Source: JBAYIE01 sp965279165
GTDB taxonomy: Bacteria > Bacteroidota > Bacteroidia > UKL13-3
DNA length: 64,000 nucleotides
Reading direction: 5' to 3'
NCBI GenBank assembly: GCA_965279165.1
Contig: OZ257140.1
Coordinates: 1,922,001 to 1,986,000 of the forward strand
Part shown: positions 26,674 to 35,965 of the stretch, piece after piece
Layout of the letters: each line of letters opens with the position of its first letter
Numbering within the stretch: the first letter of the stretch is position 1
Notes under the pieces: generated by a model
Seen by the model: only the letters and a program-made list of their open reading frames with translations
What the model was told of the DNA's origin: nothing
The model's database searches: none
Made by a program: the position numbers and the translations under genes

Positions 26674-27912
26674 TTATTCTTCGTAATGTTTTCCTGCTTC
26701 TTGCATGGTTGTTGATACAAAAGGCAAATGGGTTCCTTTTAATAACATGTTCCAGTATATCCAGCGAAATGCCAGTTTACCCATATGGTTCATTCTGCTT
26801 TCTTTTAGCAAGCGCAATGGACCAACACCTGGGAATGGAAATTCACCTTCTACCGGTTCGTGGGTGTAATTAAAATCTATTAAAAGTGCTTTGCCATTTC
26901 CTGTTTCTACAAAACAATTGGCATGTCCGTCAAATTCTTCTTTCAATGGTTCGTTTCTGGTATACCGCAAAATATTTTCGGTTAATATTTCTGCTTCAAA
27001 GTGTGCCACCGATCCTGCCTTAGAAGCAGGAACATTAGAAGCATCACCAATTACAAATACATTTTTAAAATCTTTGGATTGTAGGGTTGCTTTATTGGTA
27101 GGCACATAATTTAATTCATCCCCCATTCCTGATCTTTCAATTACCTCATTTCCTTTGTTGGTTGGAACAGTTACCAGTAAATCAAAGTTGATTTCTTTGC
27201 CACCATAGTCGATTATTTTCTTGTTCACATTATCCACCTCTTCAATGGCAAAATCGCTCTCAATCCGTATGTTTTTTTCGTCGAGTAAATGTTGCAAAGC
27301 AGCAGTTGCTTTCGGTTTAGTAAATGCACCACTTAAAGGGGTTACATAAACGATTTCAACCTTTTCCCGAATGCCTTTATGCTTAAAATAGGAGTCGGCT
27401 AAAAATGCAAATTCGATTGGGGCAACCGGACATTTAATCGGCATTTCGGTGATATGCACAACCAGTTTGCCACCTTCAAATGTTCTTAGTTTGTTACGCA
27501 ATGCAAGCGATCCGTTAAAGGTATAAAAATCAAAAACGCTTTTTTGCCATTCTTCTCCTTGCATTCCTTTCGTTTCTTCGGGAGCAATGTCTGTTCCGGT
27601 TGCAACGATTAAGATATCATAATGAAAAATATCGCCGTTTGCCAGTTTGACAAAATTTTCGGGTGCATTAATTTTATCTATTTTTCCTTGAATAAAAGTT
27701 ACGCCATGTGGGATAAAATCCTTTATGGGTTTGATAATATCTTCCGGTTTATAGATATCAAAAGGAAGAAATAAATAACCGGGTTGGTAATAATGTTCTT
27801 CTCTTTCGTCGAGAATCATCATTTCCCATTCCGTAACAGGAAGTTCTTTTCGTAAATGATTTGCCATCATGGTACCGGCTGTACCGGCTCCCAGAATTAA
27901 TAGTCTGTTCAT
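26674..27912 (-). CDS. Sulfide:quinone oxidoreductase-like FAD enzyme
   Basis: 412 residues. The FAD-binding turn LLILGAGTAGTMMANHL opens the protein. A second conserved segment, VFVIGDASNVPASKAGSVAH, holds the flavin. Two cysteines, in MPIKCPVAPIEF and in HANCFVETGNGK, align with the pair that forms the sulfide-oxidising disulfide of SQR; the third Cys of some SQRs is not seen. It oxidises sulfide to polysulfide or persulfide and reduces menaquinone at the inner membrane face. First gene of the sulfur operon. Confidence 0.88.
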   Translation of the reverse strand: MNRLLILGAGTAGTMMANHLRKELPVTEWEMMILDEREEHYYQPGYLFLPFDIYKPEDIIKPIKDFIPHGVTFIQGKIDKINAPENFVKLANGDIFHYDILIVATGTDIAPEETKGMQGEEWQKSVFDFYTFNGSLALRNKLRTFEGGKLVVHITEMPIKCPVAPIEFAFLADSYFKHKGIREKVEIVYVTPLSGAFTKPKATAALQHLLDEKNIRIESDFAIEEVDNVNKKIIDYGGKEINFDLLVTVPTNKGNEVIERSGMGDELNYVPTNKATLQSKDFKNVFVIGDASNVPASKAGSVAHFEAEILTENILRYTRNEPLKEEFDGHANCFVETGNGKALLIDFNYTHEPVEGEFPFPGVGPLRLLKESRMNHMGKLAFRWIYWNMLLKGTHLPFVSTTMQEAGKHYEE

Positions 27913-27979
27913 ACAATTGGGGTTTTGTGTTTAACGATTTTCACGATACAAATTTCACGCTTCAAACCTTGTCTGGCAC

Positions 27980-27993
27980 GTAACAATTGTTAC
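27980..27993. promoter_or_regulatory. Palindromic operator candidate GTAACAATTGTTAC
   Basis: A perfect 14-nt palindrome lies 68-81 nt upstream of the SQR start. Its two-fold symmetry and spacing suit a Crp/Fnr dimer. Binding by the regulator at 25072 is inference from position. Confidence 0.5.
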
Positions 27994-28214
27994 ATAGGTG
28001 CATGATTCAAAGCATTATTTAAACTGAGATTACTCAGGATATGAAATTTATGCGGCCAAATTGTTTCCTATTTTATACAGAATAGCAAACCATGATATAA
28101 AATTAAGGATAGAAGTATGGATATAATCTATTTCCTGTTGGATGCTTTGCTTATGGTATGAGGCAAATCATACTCTTTTTATAGGTTTAAAAGCAACATT
28201 GTTCTACTTTTTTG

Positions 28215-28222
28215 TAATTTTG
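28215..28222 (+). promoter_or_regulatory. -7 box of the secreted redoxin gene (TAATTTTG)
   Basis: TAATTTTG matches TAnnTTTG and ends 25 nt before the ATG at 28248. No good -33 TTTG at 19-20 nt. Confidence 0.5.
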
Positions 28223-28247
28223 AAAGTACCTCAATTTGAAATCACAA

Positions 28248-29027
28248 ATGATTAAATCTATTTATCTGTTAATGGTAGTTGTGTTTGGCAATCTGTCTAT
28301 GGTTAGCTCCCAGTCAACAGCAATTGATTTCGATGTAAATGATTGCAATGGTATACCTCATCATTTGTTTGCAGAATTGAATGCAGGAAAAGTTGTGGTT
28401 ATGTCGATGGTTCATCCTTGTGCTTCTTGTATTGGGCCATCTAAAACAGCATTAAACACCGTAAAATCTTTTGCAACATCACATCCAGGTAGGGTTTTGT
28501 TTTATTTAACCGATGATGTTGGCAATACCAGTTGTACCAGTTTAACTTCATGGGCATCTACAAATGCAATTACCGGTGTTCCAATATTTTCGAATATTGC
28601 CATTTCTCAATTGGATTACGGAAGTGCAGCGATGCCAAAAGTGGTTGTTTTGGGAGGGTCTGATCACCACATTTATGAGGTTCAGGACAATGGCGTTAAT
28701 GCAGTAGCATTAGCTGCTGCAATTAATACAGCCTTATTGGCAACCGGCTTGAATGAAAAACAATTGGATCGAAGAATAGCAGCTTATCCTATACCTGCAG
28801 ACAACAAAATAGTGCTAGATATTAGCAAGTTGTCGAACCAAAAGTATACCGTTGAAATTTATAATTTATTGGGGGTGAAAGTTAAATCGATGCAAATTTC
28901 AAAATCAGGTTATCCCTCGGCAATGGAAACCCAAATGGATATTGAAAACCTACAAAATGGTATTTACTATTTAACTATTTCTGCCTCGGATTATACAGAG
29001 GTACTTAAGTTTACAGTGAAGCACTAA
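28248..29027 (+). CDS. Secreted thioredoxin-like CxxC protein with T9SS sorting domain
   Basis: 259 residues from ATG 28248; an upstream TTG (28236) adds four residues and is less likely. A signal peptide ends near SMVSSQS. A redoxin-like fold has HPCASCIGP (CxxC active site) and later SAAMPKVVVLGG, with a cis-Pro-like MP. From about residue 175 a type A sorting domain follows (AAYPIPADNKIVLD, then NLQNGIYYLTIS). It should act outside the cell or on its surface in thiol or metal redox chemistry. It is followed after 19 nt by a barrel protein with an N-terminal CCAGG, so the two may work together. Confidence 0.8.
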   Translation: MIKSIYLLMVVVFGNLSMVSSQSTAIDFDVNDCNGIPHHLFAELNAGKVVVMSMVHPCASCIGPSKTALNTVKSFATSHPGRVLFYLTDDVGNTSCTSLTSWASTNAITGVPIFSNIAISQLDYGSAAMPKVVVLGGSDHHIYEVQDNGVNAVALAAAINTALLATGLNEKQLDRRIAAYPIPADNKIVLDISKLSNQKYTVEIYNLLGVKVKSMQISKSGYPSAMETQMDIENLQNGIYYLTISASDYTEVLKFTVKH

Positions 29028-29046
29028 ACCCCTTAATCAAACGGAG

Positions 29047-30087
29047 ATGGCGCGTTTGTTTTGTTTTTTATTTTGTCTTCTTTTTTATCACTCGAATATT
29101 TATGCTCAAGGTTGTTGCGCCGGCGGAAGTGGAAGTCCGATTGCGGGAAATATTTCACAAGGAGTATTGCAACAGAATCAAGTGGAATTTGGATTCAATT
29201 ACCAATATGCCAATTCTAATGATATATACTACGGCAACAAATTGGATACAGTTGCTTCTAATAAAATAGACAAATTAAACAGCAACTATCTTTATTTCCG
29301 AACTGCTTATGGAATTTCTAAACGGCTAACACTATCCATGGACGTAGGATATTATATCAACCGAACCCTCGTTCGCAACCATCCGGAGAATATCGACAAT
29401 ACACAACAATCAAAGGGATTCTCGGATATTATTATTTTTCCGCGTTACGATGTATACAACAAGAGTAGCGAAAAATCCAATACGGAAATTACCTTGGGAA
29501 TAGGTTTTAAGATTCCGATAGGAACATACAACGATTCAACTTTGGTGTATGTCGACCCGAATAACGGGGATGAATATTACACTACTTCTGCCATTATGGT
29601 TCAACCTACAACCGGAGCACCTGATTTGTTGTTTTATGCATTTGTTTTACATGAATTTAAACAAATTAAACTTCGTGTTTTCGCAAATACATTGTATGTG
29701 AAAAAGGGATGGAATCCTTTGGGTGAAAAGTTTGGTGATTATTTTGGAGTGAATTTATTTGTAGGAAAAACTTTTAAACGCAAATTTGGAACAACCCTTC
29801 AACTTAAAGGTGAACGCATCGCACCAATGCAAGCAGCTCCAGGTGTCGATTTACTGGCCTTGTACAATGTGGATATGGCATCCACCGGAAGTAAACTCAT
29901 CTCTTTGATACCACAAGTAAGTTATAGCCGCAAATCCTTAAGTTTTTTTATGATGTACGAAATTCCTTTGTATCAAAATATGAATGGAACACAAATTGGT
30001 GTAGAACATATCCTGACAATGGGAATTAATTATCGTTTTATACCGAAATCGCCATGGAAGGCTACAGATATAAAAAAGGCCAATTGA
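29047..30087 (+). CDS. Outer-membrane beta-barrel protein with N-terminal CCAGG motif
   Basis: 346 residues. The signal peptide ends at IYAQ, and the mature protein opens GCCAGGSGSP. Then come alternating-hydrophobic strands (LTLSMDVGYYINR, TEITLGIGFKIPIG, LRVFANTLYVK, HILTMGINYRF), ending in an aromatic strand, as in transporter-like barrels of Bacteroidota. The vicinal Cys pair at the mature N-terminus may bind metal or react with thiols; that is inference. Co-oriented with the secreted redoxin gene. Confidence 0.75.
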   Translation: MARLFCFLFCLLFYHSNIYAQGCCAGGSGSPIAGNISQGVLQQNQVEFGFNYQYANSNDIYYGNKLDTVASNKIDKLNSNYLYFRTAYGISKRLTLSMDVGYYINRTLVRNHPENIDNTQQSKGFSDIIIFPRYDVYNKSSEKSNTEITLGIGFKIPIGTYNDSTLVYVDPNNGDEYYTTSAIMVQPTTGAPDLLFYAFVLHEFKQIKLRVFANTLYVKKGWNPLGEKFGDYFGVNLFVGKTFKRKFGTTLQLKGERIAPMQAAPGVDLLALYNVDMASTGSKLISLIPQVSYSRKSLSFFMMYEIPLYQNMNGTQIGVEHILTMGINYRFIPKSPWKATDIKKAN

Positions 30088-30566
30088 CAATTTTTTAGCC
30101 ACAGATTACACAGATTTCTTTACGTTTGGCATGAAGCCAAGAAGTTAATAATGGCTGAGGAATCACAGTTCACTAATCACTGACCCCCAATCACTAATCA
30201 CTAATCACTAATCACTGATCCCTGACCACTGACTACTGACCACTGACTACTGACCAATCTCCCAAACCTATTAAATGTTCTTTTGAAACTATTATCTCCT
30301 TAGAACCTCCCTTCTGCCTCTTGCCTCCTGCCTTTTGCCTAAAACAATTCTAATTTGAAACTATCTGCAACTACTGACTACTGACCACTGACTACTGACC
30401 ACTGACCACTTACAATTCTCCCAAACCTATTAAAATGTTCTTTTGAAAATATTATCTCCTTAGAACTCCCCTTCTGCCTCCTGCCTTTTGCCTAAAACAA
30501 TTCTAATTTGAAACTATCTGAAACCACTGACCACTGACCACTGACCAATTCACTAATTACCAAGCA
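30088..30566. repeat. 479-nt word-repeat region with a ~140-nt imperfect duplication
   Basis: Words CACTGACTACTGACC and CACTAATCACTAATC are iterated at 30172-30257, 30365-30415 and 30521-30560. Between them a block (CTCCCAAACCTATTAAA, TCTTTTGAAA, CTTCTGCCTC, CTTTTGCCTAAAACAATTC) occurs twice, at about 30259-30365 and 30418-30520. GCCACAGATTACACAGATTT at 30101-30120 is the inverted form of the word at 40304. TTGGC-ATGAA-GCCAA (30126-30140) is a short hairpin. Seen in the sense of the minus-strand acyltransferase gene, the words are G-rich. No coding sequence was seen. Confidence 0.85.
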
Positions 30567-31910
30567 CTAATCACTGTTCATTATTCCCTCATCCCTCATC
30601 ACTAATGCTAGTTTTCTTGCAATGGCATTTCGCTTATCCAACAATGCAGCAAATTCTTCCTTATGCTTACGCAAGGCTTTATTTCCGCTTATGTTTAAGA
30701 GCAATTCGGTAAAATATTGCCAGTAGTAATGGGTTATAAATCCGGTTACAGGAAGACTAATTGCATACAACGCTGTGATCCACCATTGGTGAAACAAGAA
30801 TTGACAAAGTACGATTTGAATAGGGTAAAATAGCAGGAAAGTAAACATTCCTAATAACATGGCAAGAGATCCTTTTAAATCTTTGTCTTCCACATAATCG
30901 CTAATCAAACCCGGTATGATATATGGCACATAATTGTTGATTAAACCAAAGATATAAATCGGGAAACCGACCACCAGTTTTATCGTAGGTTGTAAAATCG
31001 GAATTCGGTTTATTACATGTGATTGTCTTTTAATCCAGCTGTCGTGCCAGCTTTTTTCCTTTAGTTCGAAAAAGTAATCTGTAGTCTCTTTTTTTAATGA
31101 TTCTGCCAATATTGGGTTATTCGCTAACAAATGATTCCACGTAGCAATGATTTGTTTGGTAGCTTTAAAGTCTTGATAGGGCTCATTCAATTGATTTGAC
31201 TCTGATATTACTGCTTGTTTCACCAACTTCTCAAAGTATCTGATCAATTCATCTGACTCCTCATCCGGTAATGAAATAACTACTTCTTCCAGTTTATTTC
31301 TTATTTCATCGGTTAATAATTGTGCAACCTTATTCACCTCGCTGGCGTTTTGATTGAATTTACGAACATCAATTGGTGGTTGAATTTGAATAAGCAGATT
31401 GCGGTTAAATTTGTGTTGGTCTTCATAATGCAATCCAACCACCAGTATATGAAGTTCTGTTTTATCTTGATTTCGGGATTCAGCTCCTAATGCAATTTTC
31501 GCTGCTCCGGTTTTTAATGGCCTTAGTCTTCGTTGGGTAATACTTGTGCCTTCCGGAAAGATTAAAATGGTACCGGAATTCTCTAGGTGTTCGAAACATT
31601 TTTTAAAAGTGCCTGCATTTTTACCTACTTGTAAACTATCATCCTGCATGCGATGAATGGGAATTAAACCAAGTTTTGGAAGTACATAATTGGCAATTTT
31701 ACCTTGAAAAAGTGTGCCTTTAGCCAGAAAATATACCCGTCGGCCGGTTGTTAATCCTATCATTACCGGATCCATAAACATACTCGGATGATTAGCAACT
31801 ATCATCAAAGCCCCATGTTTGGGAATGTTCTCCGAACCGGTAATTTGTACAGTCTTAAAGAAAATGTCGGAGGTTCGCTTAAGCATCCACTTAAGTATAT
31901 AATATAGCAT
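30567..31910 (-). CDS. PlsC-type 1-acylglycerol-3-phosphate acyltransferase family protein
   Basis: 447 residues. The acyltransferase domain (about 15-215) has NHPSMFMD (His41, Asp47; one residue longer than the classical HX4D spacing) and FPEGTS with the preceding GTILI. The C-terminal half has a helical region and two or more membrane segments (about 315-400). It probably acylates a glycerolipid intermediate at the inner membrane. The last codons (MRDEGIMNSD, stop) read as ATGAGGGATGAGGG and AGTGATTAG, which are the iterated words found downstream. Confidence 0.85.
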   Translation of the reverse strand: MLYYILKWMLKRTSDIFFKTVQITGSENIPKHGALMIVANHPSMFMDPVMIGLTTGRRVYFLAKGTLFQGKIANYVLPKLGLIPIHRMQDDSLQVGKNAGTFKKCFEHLENSGTILIFPEGTSITQRRLRPLKTGAAKIALGAESRNQDKTELHILVVGLHYEDQHKFNRNLLIQIQPPIDVRKFNQNASEVNKVAQLLTDEIRNKLEEVVISLPDEESDELIRYFEKLVKQAVISESNQLNEPYQDFKATKQIIATWNHLLANNPILAESLKKETTDYFFELKEKSWHDSWIKRQSHVINRIPILQPTIKLVVGFPIYIFGLINNYVPYIIPGLISDYVEDKDLKGSLAMLLGMFTFLLFYPIQIVLCQFLFHQWWITALYAISLPVTGFITHYYWQYFTELLLNISGNKALRKHKEEFAALLDKRNAIARKLALVMRDEGIMNSD

Positions 31911-32012
31911 AAGGCAATTTAAGCAATTAAATACAATTGTATGAAGGAACTTGAATCGCTATTTCAGGTCAATGTTTTGATATCAATATTCCTTCGTTAA
32001 CTTTACCGACGT

Positions 32013-32834
32013 ATGGTTAAAACAGGAAATATCAATTCACTGCAGATTGTGAACAAAAGCAAGGACAGTATTTTACTTGAAGGTAATTTTACTATTCCGT
32101 CGGCCGGAGTTCCTCATTATTTAAAAGCAGGAGATAAGATGGATGTTTTTATTTATTACGATAGCCAGGATCAATTAATAGCAACTACTACCAAACCAAA
32201 AGCACAAGTTGGAGATTTGGCAACCTTAAAAGTTGTGGATATGACTAGAGCCGGAGCATTTCTAGATTGGGGATTACCCAAGGATTTGTTTTTACCGCGT
32301 TCGTTTCATGAAGATGATTTGGAAATAGGAGATTATTGTTTGGTGAAGGTATTTTTGGATGAGGTAAGCGGCAAAATATTATGCAAAGAAACACTTGAAG
32401 ACGAATTGAGTAACGAAGTGTTAACCGTTAAAGAAAAAGAATTGGTGCAAATGATAGTTTACAAAAATACACCGCTTGGGTATGTTGTTATTATCAATGG
32501 AAAGCACATTGGGTTATTGCATTATAACGAAGTTTTTAAGGATCTTTTTGTTGGTGATGTAATAGAAGGATTCATTAAAAAAATAAAAGACGATAATAAA
32601 ATAGATGTGATGATTGGTAAACCCGGTCATACCAGGGTAGAATCAGAAGCAGATGTAATTTTGAAAAAGCTGGAAACACAAAACGGCTTTTTGCCTTTTC
32701 ACGATAAGTCGCCAACTGAGGCCATTTACAAGGAATTTGGGATGAGTAAAAAAACGTTTAAAATGACAATAGGTAATTTATATAAGCTTAAAAAAATAAG
32801 TTTGGAAAAAGAAGGAATACGATTGAATAAATAA
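32013..32834 (+). CDS. CvfB-like S1-domain RNA-binding protein
   Basis: 273 residues. Tandem S1/OB-type segments (VVDMTRAGAFLDWGLPKDLF, then a second around GYVVIINGKHIGLLHYNEVF) are followed by a C-terminal winged helix (TEAIYKEFGMSKKTFKMTIG). This is the YitL/CvfB architecture; in Staphylococcus CvfB affects virulence gene expression and binds RNA. Cytoplasmic. A K+ channel gene follows after 7 nt and probably shares the transcript. Confidence 0.85.
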   Translation: MVKTGNINSLQIVNKSKDSILLEGNFTIPSAGVPHYLKAGDKMDVFIYYDSQDQLIATTTKPKAQVGDLATLKVVDMTRAGAFLDWGLPKDLFLPRSFHEDDLEIGDYCLVKVFLDEVSGKILCKETLEDELSNEVLTVKEKELVQMIVYKNTPLGYVVIINGKHIGLLHYNEVFKDLFVGDVIEGFIKKIKDDNKIDVMIGKPGHTRVESEADVILKKLETQNGFLPFHDKSPTEAIYKEFGMSKKTFKMTIGNLYKLKKISLEKEGIRLNK

Positions 32835-32841
32835 TCAAGTT

Positions 32842-33522
32842 ATGTATCATAAAATACTTTATCTACTAAAAAAATATTCCTATTTTCAGTTGATACTGAT
32901 TGCAGTCGCTTTGTTTCTTGGCCCATTGATTCCACAGCCTGCACAAAGGTTTGTAATGGCAATTACATTTTATATCCTGGTGGTGGTATGTGCTTTTTTG
33001 GTGAATAAACACAGTGTAATTTATGTAAATGTTGCGTATACATTGGTGGGCTTACGCCTAGTGGCAGATATTTTGGGAATCCCGTCTTTTTCATCGATTG
33101 AAGAGTCGTTGTTGGTTATGTTTTTTATGTGGCTCTCGGTTGTATTGGTTCGTCAAACCGTTCACAGTAAGATCGATGATGATACCATCACCACCGCAAT
33201 TATTGGCTATTTATTACTTGCCATATCTTTATCCTTGCTTATGACAGTTATTATAAGAGAAGATCCAACCGCATTTACTTATTTAGGACAACCAATTCCC
33301 GGCGAATTGAGAAATTTTTCATTCAGCAATTACTTTGTGTTTGTTACCTATACAACACTTGGATATGGTGATGTATTGCCGGTGACTCCATTGGCACAAA
33401 CGTTTGCGAAACTTACTTCCATAGCCGGACAAATATACCTTACCATCAATGTGGCTATTCTGGTTGGTAAATATATCAACCACTCCAATAAAAAAGAGGA
33501 TGACAACGGTACCGAAGCCTGA
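32842..33522 (+). CDS. Two-TM-pore potassium channel family protein
   Basis: 226 residues with about six membrane segments. The pore loop has TTLGYGDVLP, where TLGYGD is the K+ selectivity filter, followed by the inner helix FAKLTSIAGQIYLTINVAILVG. No cytoplasmic RCK domain is present. It should pass K+ across the inner membrane. Its 3' end overlaps the small DUF3820 gene by 23 nt. Confidence 0.88.
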   Translation: MYHKILYLLKKYSYFQLILIAVALFLGPLIPQPAQRFVMAITFYILVVVCAFLVNKHSVIYVNVAYTLVGLRLVADILGIPSFSSIEESLLVMFFMWLSVVLVRQTVHSKIDDDTITTAIIGYLLLAISLSLLMTVIIREDPTAFTYLGQPIPGELRNFSFSNYFVFVTYTTLGYGDVLPVTPLAQTFAKLTSIAGQIYLTINVAILVGKYINHSNKKEDDNGTEA

Positions 33523-33730
33523 TACAACATTGTTGTTGGCACTTGTGGAAGTAAAAATGCCATTTGGTAAATACAAAGCAAAACGCCTTTGCGATTTGCC
33601 TGTTTCCTATCTGGAATGGTTTGCACGCAAAGGTTTTCCAACCGGCAAGCTGGGTATGCAATTGCAAACGATGTACGAGATTAAGATGAATGGATTAGAG
33701 TATTTGTTGGAACCGTTAAAAGGGAAATGA
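33500..33730 (+). CDS. DUF3820 family small protein
   Basis: 76 residues from ATG 33500, which has AAAAAGAGG just upstream; an earlier in-frame start at 33449 would lie deep in the channel gene. MPFGKYKAKRLCDLPVSYLEWFA is the DUF3820 signature; it resembles the (M)PFGKYKG motif also found in nuclease-associated proteins. Function unknown. It overlaps the channel gene and is likely translated with it. Confidence 0.85.
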   Translation: MTTVPKPDTTLLLALVEVKMPFGKYKAKRLCDLPVSYLEWFARKGFPTGKLGMQLQTMYEIKMNGLEYLLEPLKGK

Positions 33731-33771
33731 AGGATTCAATAGTATGTTGAAAACAAGTTTTAAGATTCAAT

Positions 33772-34869
33772 TTAAAAGGAAGAGTCTTTATCCGTGCCTT
33801 GTTTTAGCAGTTTAAAATAAATATCCAACGAATCGTTTCTGCTTGCAGTAGCGTTGTCTGAAGCAACAAAATCTTCTACCACTTTTATCCTTGCATCCAA
33901 ATCCGGATGGGTACTCAACATTTCATTAATTGCTAAATTGTTTTCTTTTTTCAATTGCATAAACAATTGTTTCATCCCAACTTTTGATATCCCATTTTCC
34001 GATAAAATTTTTAATCCATTTTCATCGGCTTCATTTTCCATTGCCCTGCTATAACTTAAGGTGGTAAGTTGGTGCGCATTTTGTACCAATATTCCTGCAA
34101 TTCCTCCCGCATCACTAAAGAGTATCGATATAAACATATAACCCGCCAAATTCTTAAACAAACCACGGGTGGCATGTTTTAACTGAATATGCGAATACTC
34201 ATGAGCCAATAATGCAGCCAAAGATTCCGGTGTTTTTAATTGGTCGAGCATTTTGCTGTATACCACAATTCCTCCACCCGGTAAAGCAAAGGCATTGTTG
34301 ATATTTTTGTCGACCACGGTAATACGAACCGGATAATCCCCATCCACTTTAAGTAATTGAAAAAACAGGTTGATATCTTTGGTTTTTACAGAATCAATTT
34401 TCTCCTGTGCAAGCACAGATTCGTATATGGATTCGCCCATTTCAATTTCATATTCTTTCGGGAAATTACGGCCAAACACATCTGCTATTGCAGGTAGTAT
34501 CAAAAAATACCCGGCACCAAACAAGATTAATATTCCTAAGATAACAGCCAATACCGGTGAGCGACGCAATGGATTTTTAACTGTTTTATTTTTTACTTTT
34601 CTATATAATTCTTTGTAAAGAACAATTGCATTTAAATCGGTAATTTCCAATTGTTCTCTTCCGAAACCGGTTATCTTTTGTAGTTCAATAAAGGAGGATT
34701 TCACCAGAATTTCTTTCCATTCTGGTTGTTTCCAAATTACATGCACTTTTTCTCCTTTATTGTTGGTGTAAATAATGTTTATGGTTTCACTTGCAAACGA
34801 AATGTCTACTGTATATGCATGGGCATCTTGTCCATTATAATACCTTGCCTGAAAAGAGTGTAAAAGCAT
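33772..34869 (-). CDS. M48 family zinc metallopeptidase
   Basis: 365 residues from ATG 34869; 31 extra residues up to 34962 look unrelated and contain Cys-rich non-conserved sequence. A membrane segment (LGILILFGAGYFLILPAI) follows an N-terminal cytoplasmic part. The protease domain has AALLAHEYSHIQLKH (HExxH) and the third ligand in NEADENGLKIL. It resembles the BepA/HtpX-like M48 group that handles misfolded membrane proteins. Faces the periplasm by topology; substrate unknown. Confidence 0.88.
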   Translation of the reverse strand: MLLHSFQARYYNGQDAHAYTVDISFASETINIIYTNNKGEKVHVIWKQPEWKEILVKSSFIELQKITGFGREQLEITDLNAIVLYKELYRKVKNKTVKNPLRRSPVLAVILGILILFGAGYFLILPAIADVFGRNFPKEYEIEMGESIYESVLAQEKIDSVKTKDINLFFQLLKVDGDYPVRITVVDKNINNAFALPGGGIVVYSKMLDQLKTPESLAALLAHEYSHIQLKHATRGLFKNLAGYMFISILFSDAGGIAGILVQNAHQLTTLSYSRAMENEADENGLKILSENGISKVGMKQLFMQLKKENNLAINEMLSTHPDLDARIKVVEDFVASDNATASRNDSLDIYFKLLKQGTDKDSSF

Positions 34870-35061
34870 ATATTGATGAATTATCGGCAATATTAACAAC
34901 TTACGGCAACAAAAATCTGTAATATTTATATGAAACTTCCTGCGTTTATAGTATTCCGGCATTTTTTATCCCGTTTCAGCGTATAAAAAAGTAAAGTAGT
35001 TGCAATCTTATCTGAAGTACCCAACCTTTTTAGTATTTTCGCTGACTTTGTTGCAAAGAAG

Positions 35062-35964
35062 ATGTCGATTATTATAGAAAATTTAACCAAAACATACGGA
35101 GAACAGAAGGCTCTTGACGCTATTTCTTTTGAAACGAAGCCTGGTGAAATTCTTGGATTTCTTGGTCCGAATGGTGCCGGAAAATCAACTACCATGAAAA
35201 TCCTTACTTGTTATATTCCACAAACTTCCGGTAAGGCAAGCGTATGTGGGTATGATGTTGAAACCAATGCTTTAGAGGTAAGAAAAATGATAGGTTACCT
35301 TCCTGAGTTAAATCCATTGTACGGCGATATGTATATCAAGGAATATCTTTTATTCTCTGCTCAAGTACAAGGCATAACGGGCAAAGAGGCCAAAAGTAGA
35401 ATGGAAGAGATGATGAATAAAGTAGGTTTGATGGCTGAAAGGAAAAAGAAAATCGGACAATTATCAAAAGGATATAAACAACGTGTTGGTTTGGCACAAG
35501 CCATGTTGCACAATCCCAAAGTGTTGATTTTGGATGAACCAACCTCGGGATTGGATCCAAATCAAGTGGTTGAAATAAGAGAATTAATCCGGGAAATAGG
35601 AAAAGATAAAACCGTATTGTTTTCAACCCATATCATGCAAGAAGTTGAAGCAATTTGCAATAGGGTAGTTATTATCAATAAAGGAAAAATTGCAGCCAAC
35701 GATTCCATGGAGAATATACGAAAGAAACTTTCCGGAGATACCATCATTCAAGTTGGGTTTAAAAACAGTCCGGAAATTGTTAAACTAAAAGAAATTGCCG
35801 GAGTAAAATCTGTTACCATGGCAGGTAATCAATTCAGAATAGTTTCTAATCGCGATTTAAGAGAAGAAATATCGATATTAGCAGTGAATAACAATTGGCT
35901 TGTTCTTAGCATGACATTGGAGGAGAATTCGCTGGAAAATATTTTTCAAAACCTAACCCGTTAA
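35062..35964 (+). CDS. gldA: Gliding-motility ABC transporter ATP-binding protein GldA
   Basis: 300 residues. Walker A GPNGAGKSTT, signature LSKGYKQRVGLAQ, Walker B VLILDEPTSGLD, then a C-terminal extension typical of GldA. With GldF and GldG it forms an ABC complex required for gliding in Flavobacterium johnsoniae; many non-gliding relatives also carry it. The upstream sequence has TATTTTCG, one base off the -7 consensus. gldF is separated from gldA by a barrel-protein gene, with 1-nt gaps, so the four genes form one operon. Confidence 0.9.
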   Translation: MSIIIENLTKTYGEQKALDAISFETKPGEILGFLGPNGAGKSTTMKILTCYIPQTSGKASVCGYDVETNALEVRKMIGYLPELNPLYGDMYIKEYLLFSAQVQGITGKEAKSRMEEMMNKVGLMAERKKKIGQLSKGYKQRVGLAQAMLHNPKVLILDEPTSGLDPNQVVEIRELIREIGKDKTVLFSTHIMQEVEAICNRVVIINKGKIAANDSMENIRKKLSGDTIIQVGFKNSPEIVKLKEIAGVKSVTMAGNQFRIVSNRDLREEISILAVNNNWLVLSMTLEENSLENIFQNLTR

Positions 35965-35965
35965 G

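Larger units (their letters stand above)
27913..28235. other. 323-nt intergenic region with a 14-nt perfect palindrome
   Basis: Divergent region between the SQR operon and the secreted redoxin gene. It holds GTAACAATTGTTAC (27980-27993) and the redoxin -7 box. Nothing coding was seen in the rest. Confidence 0.7.
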
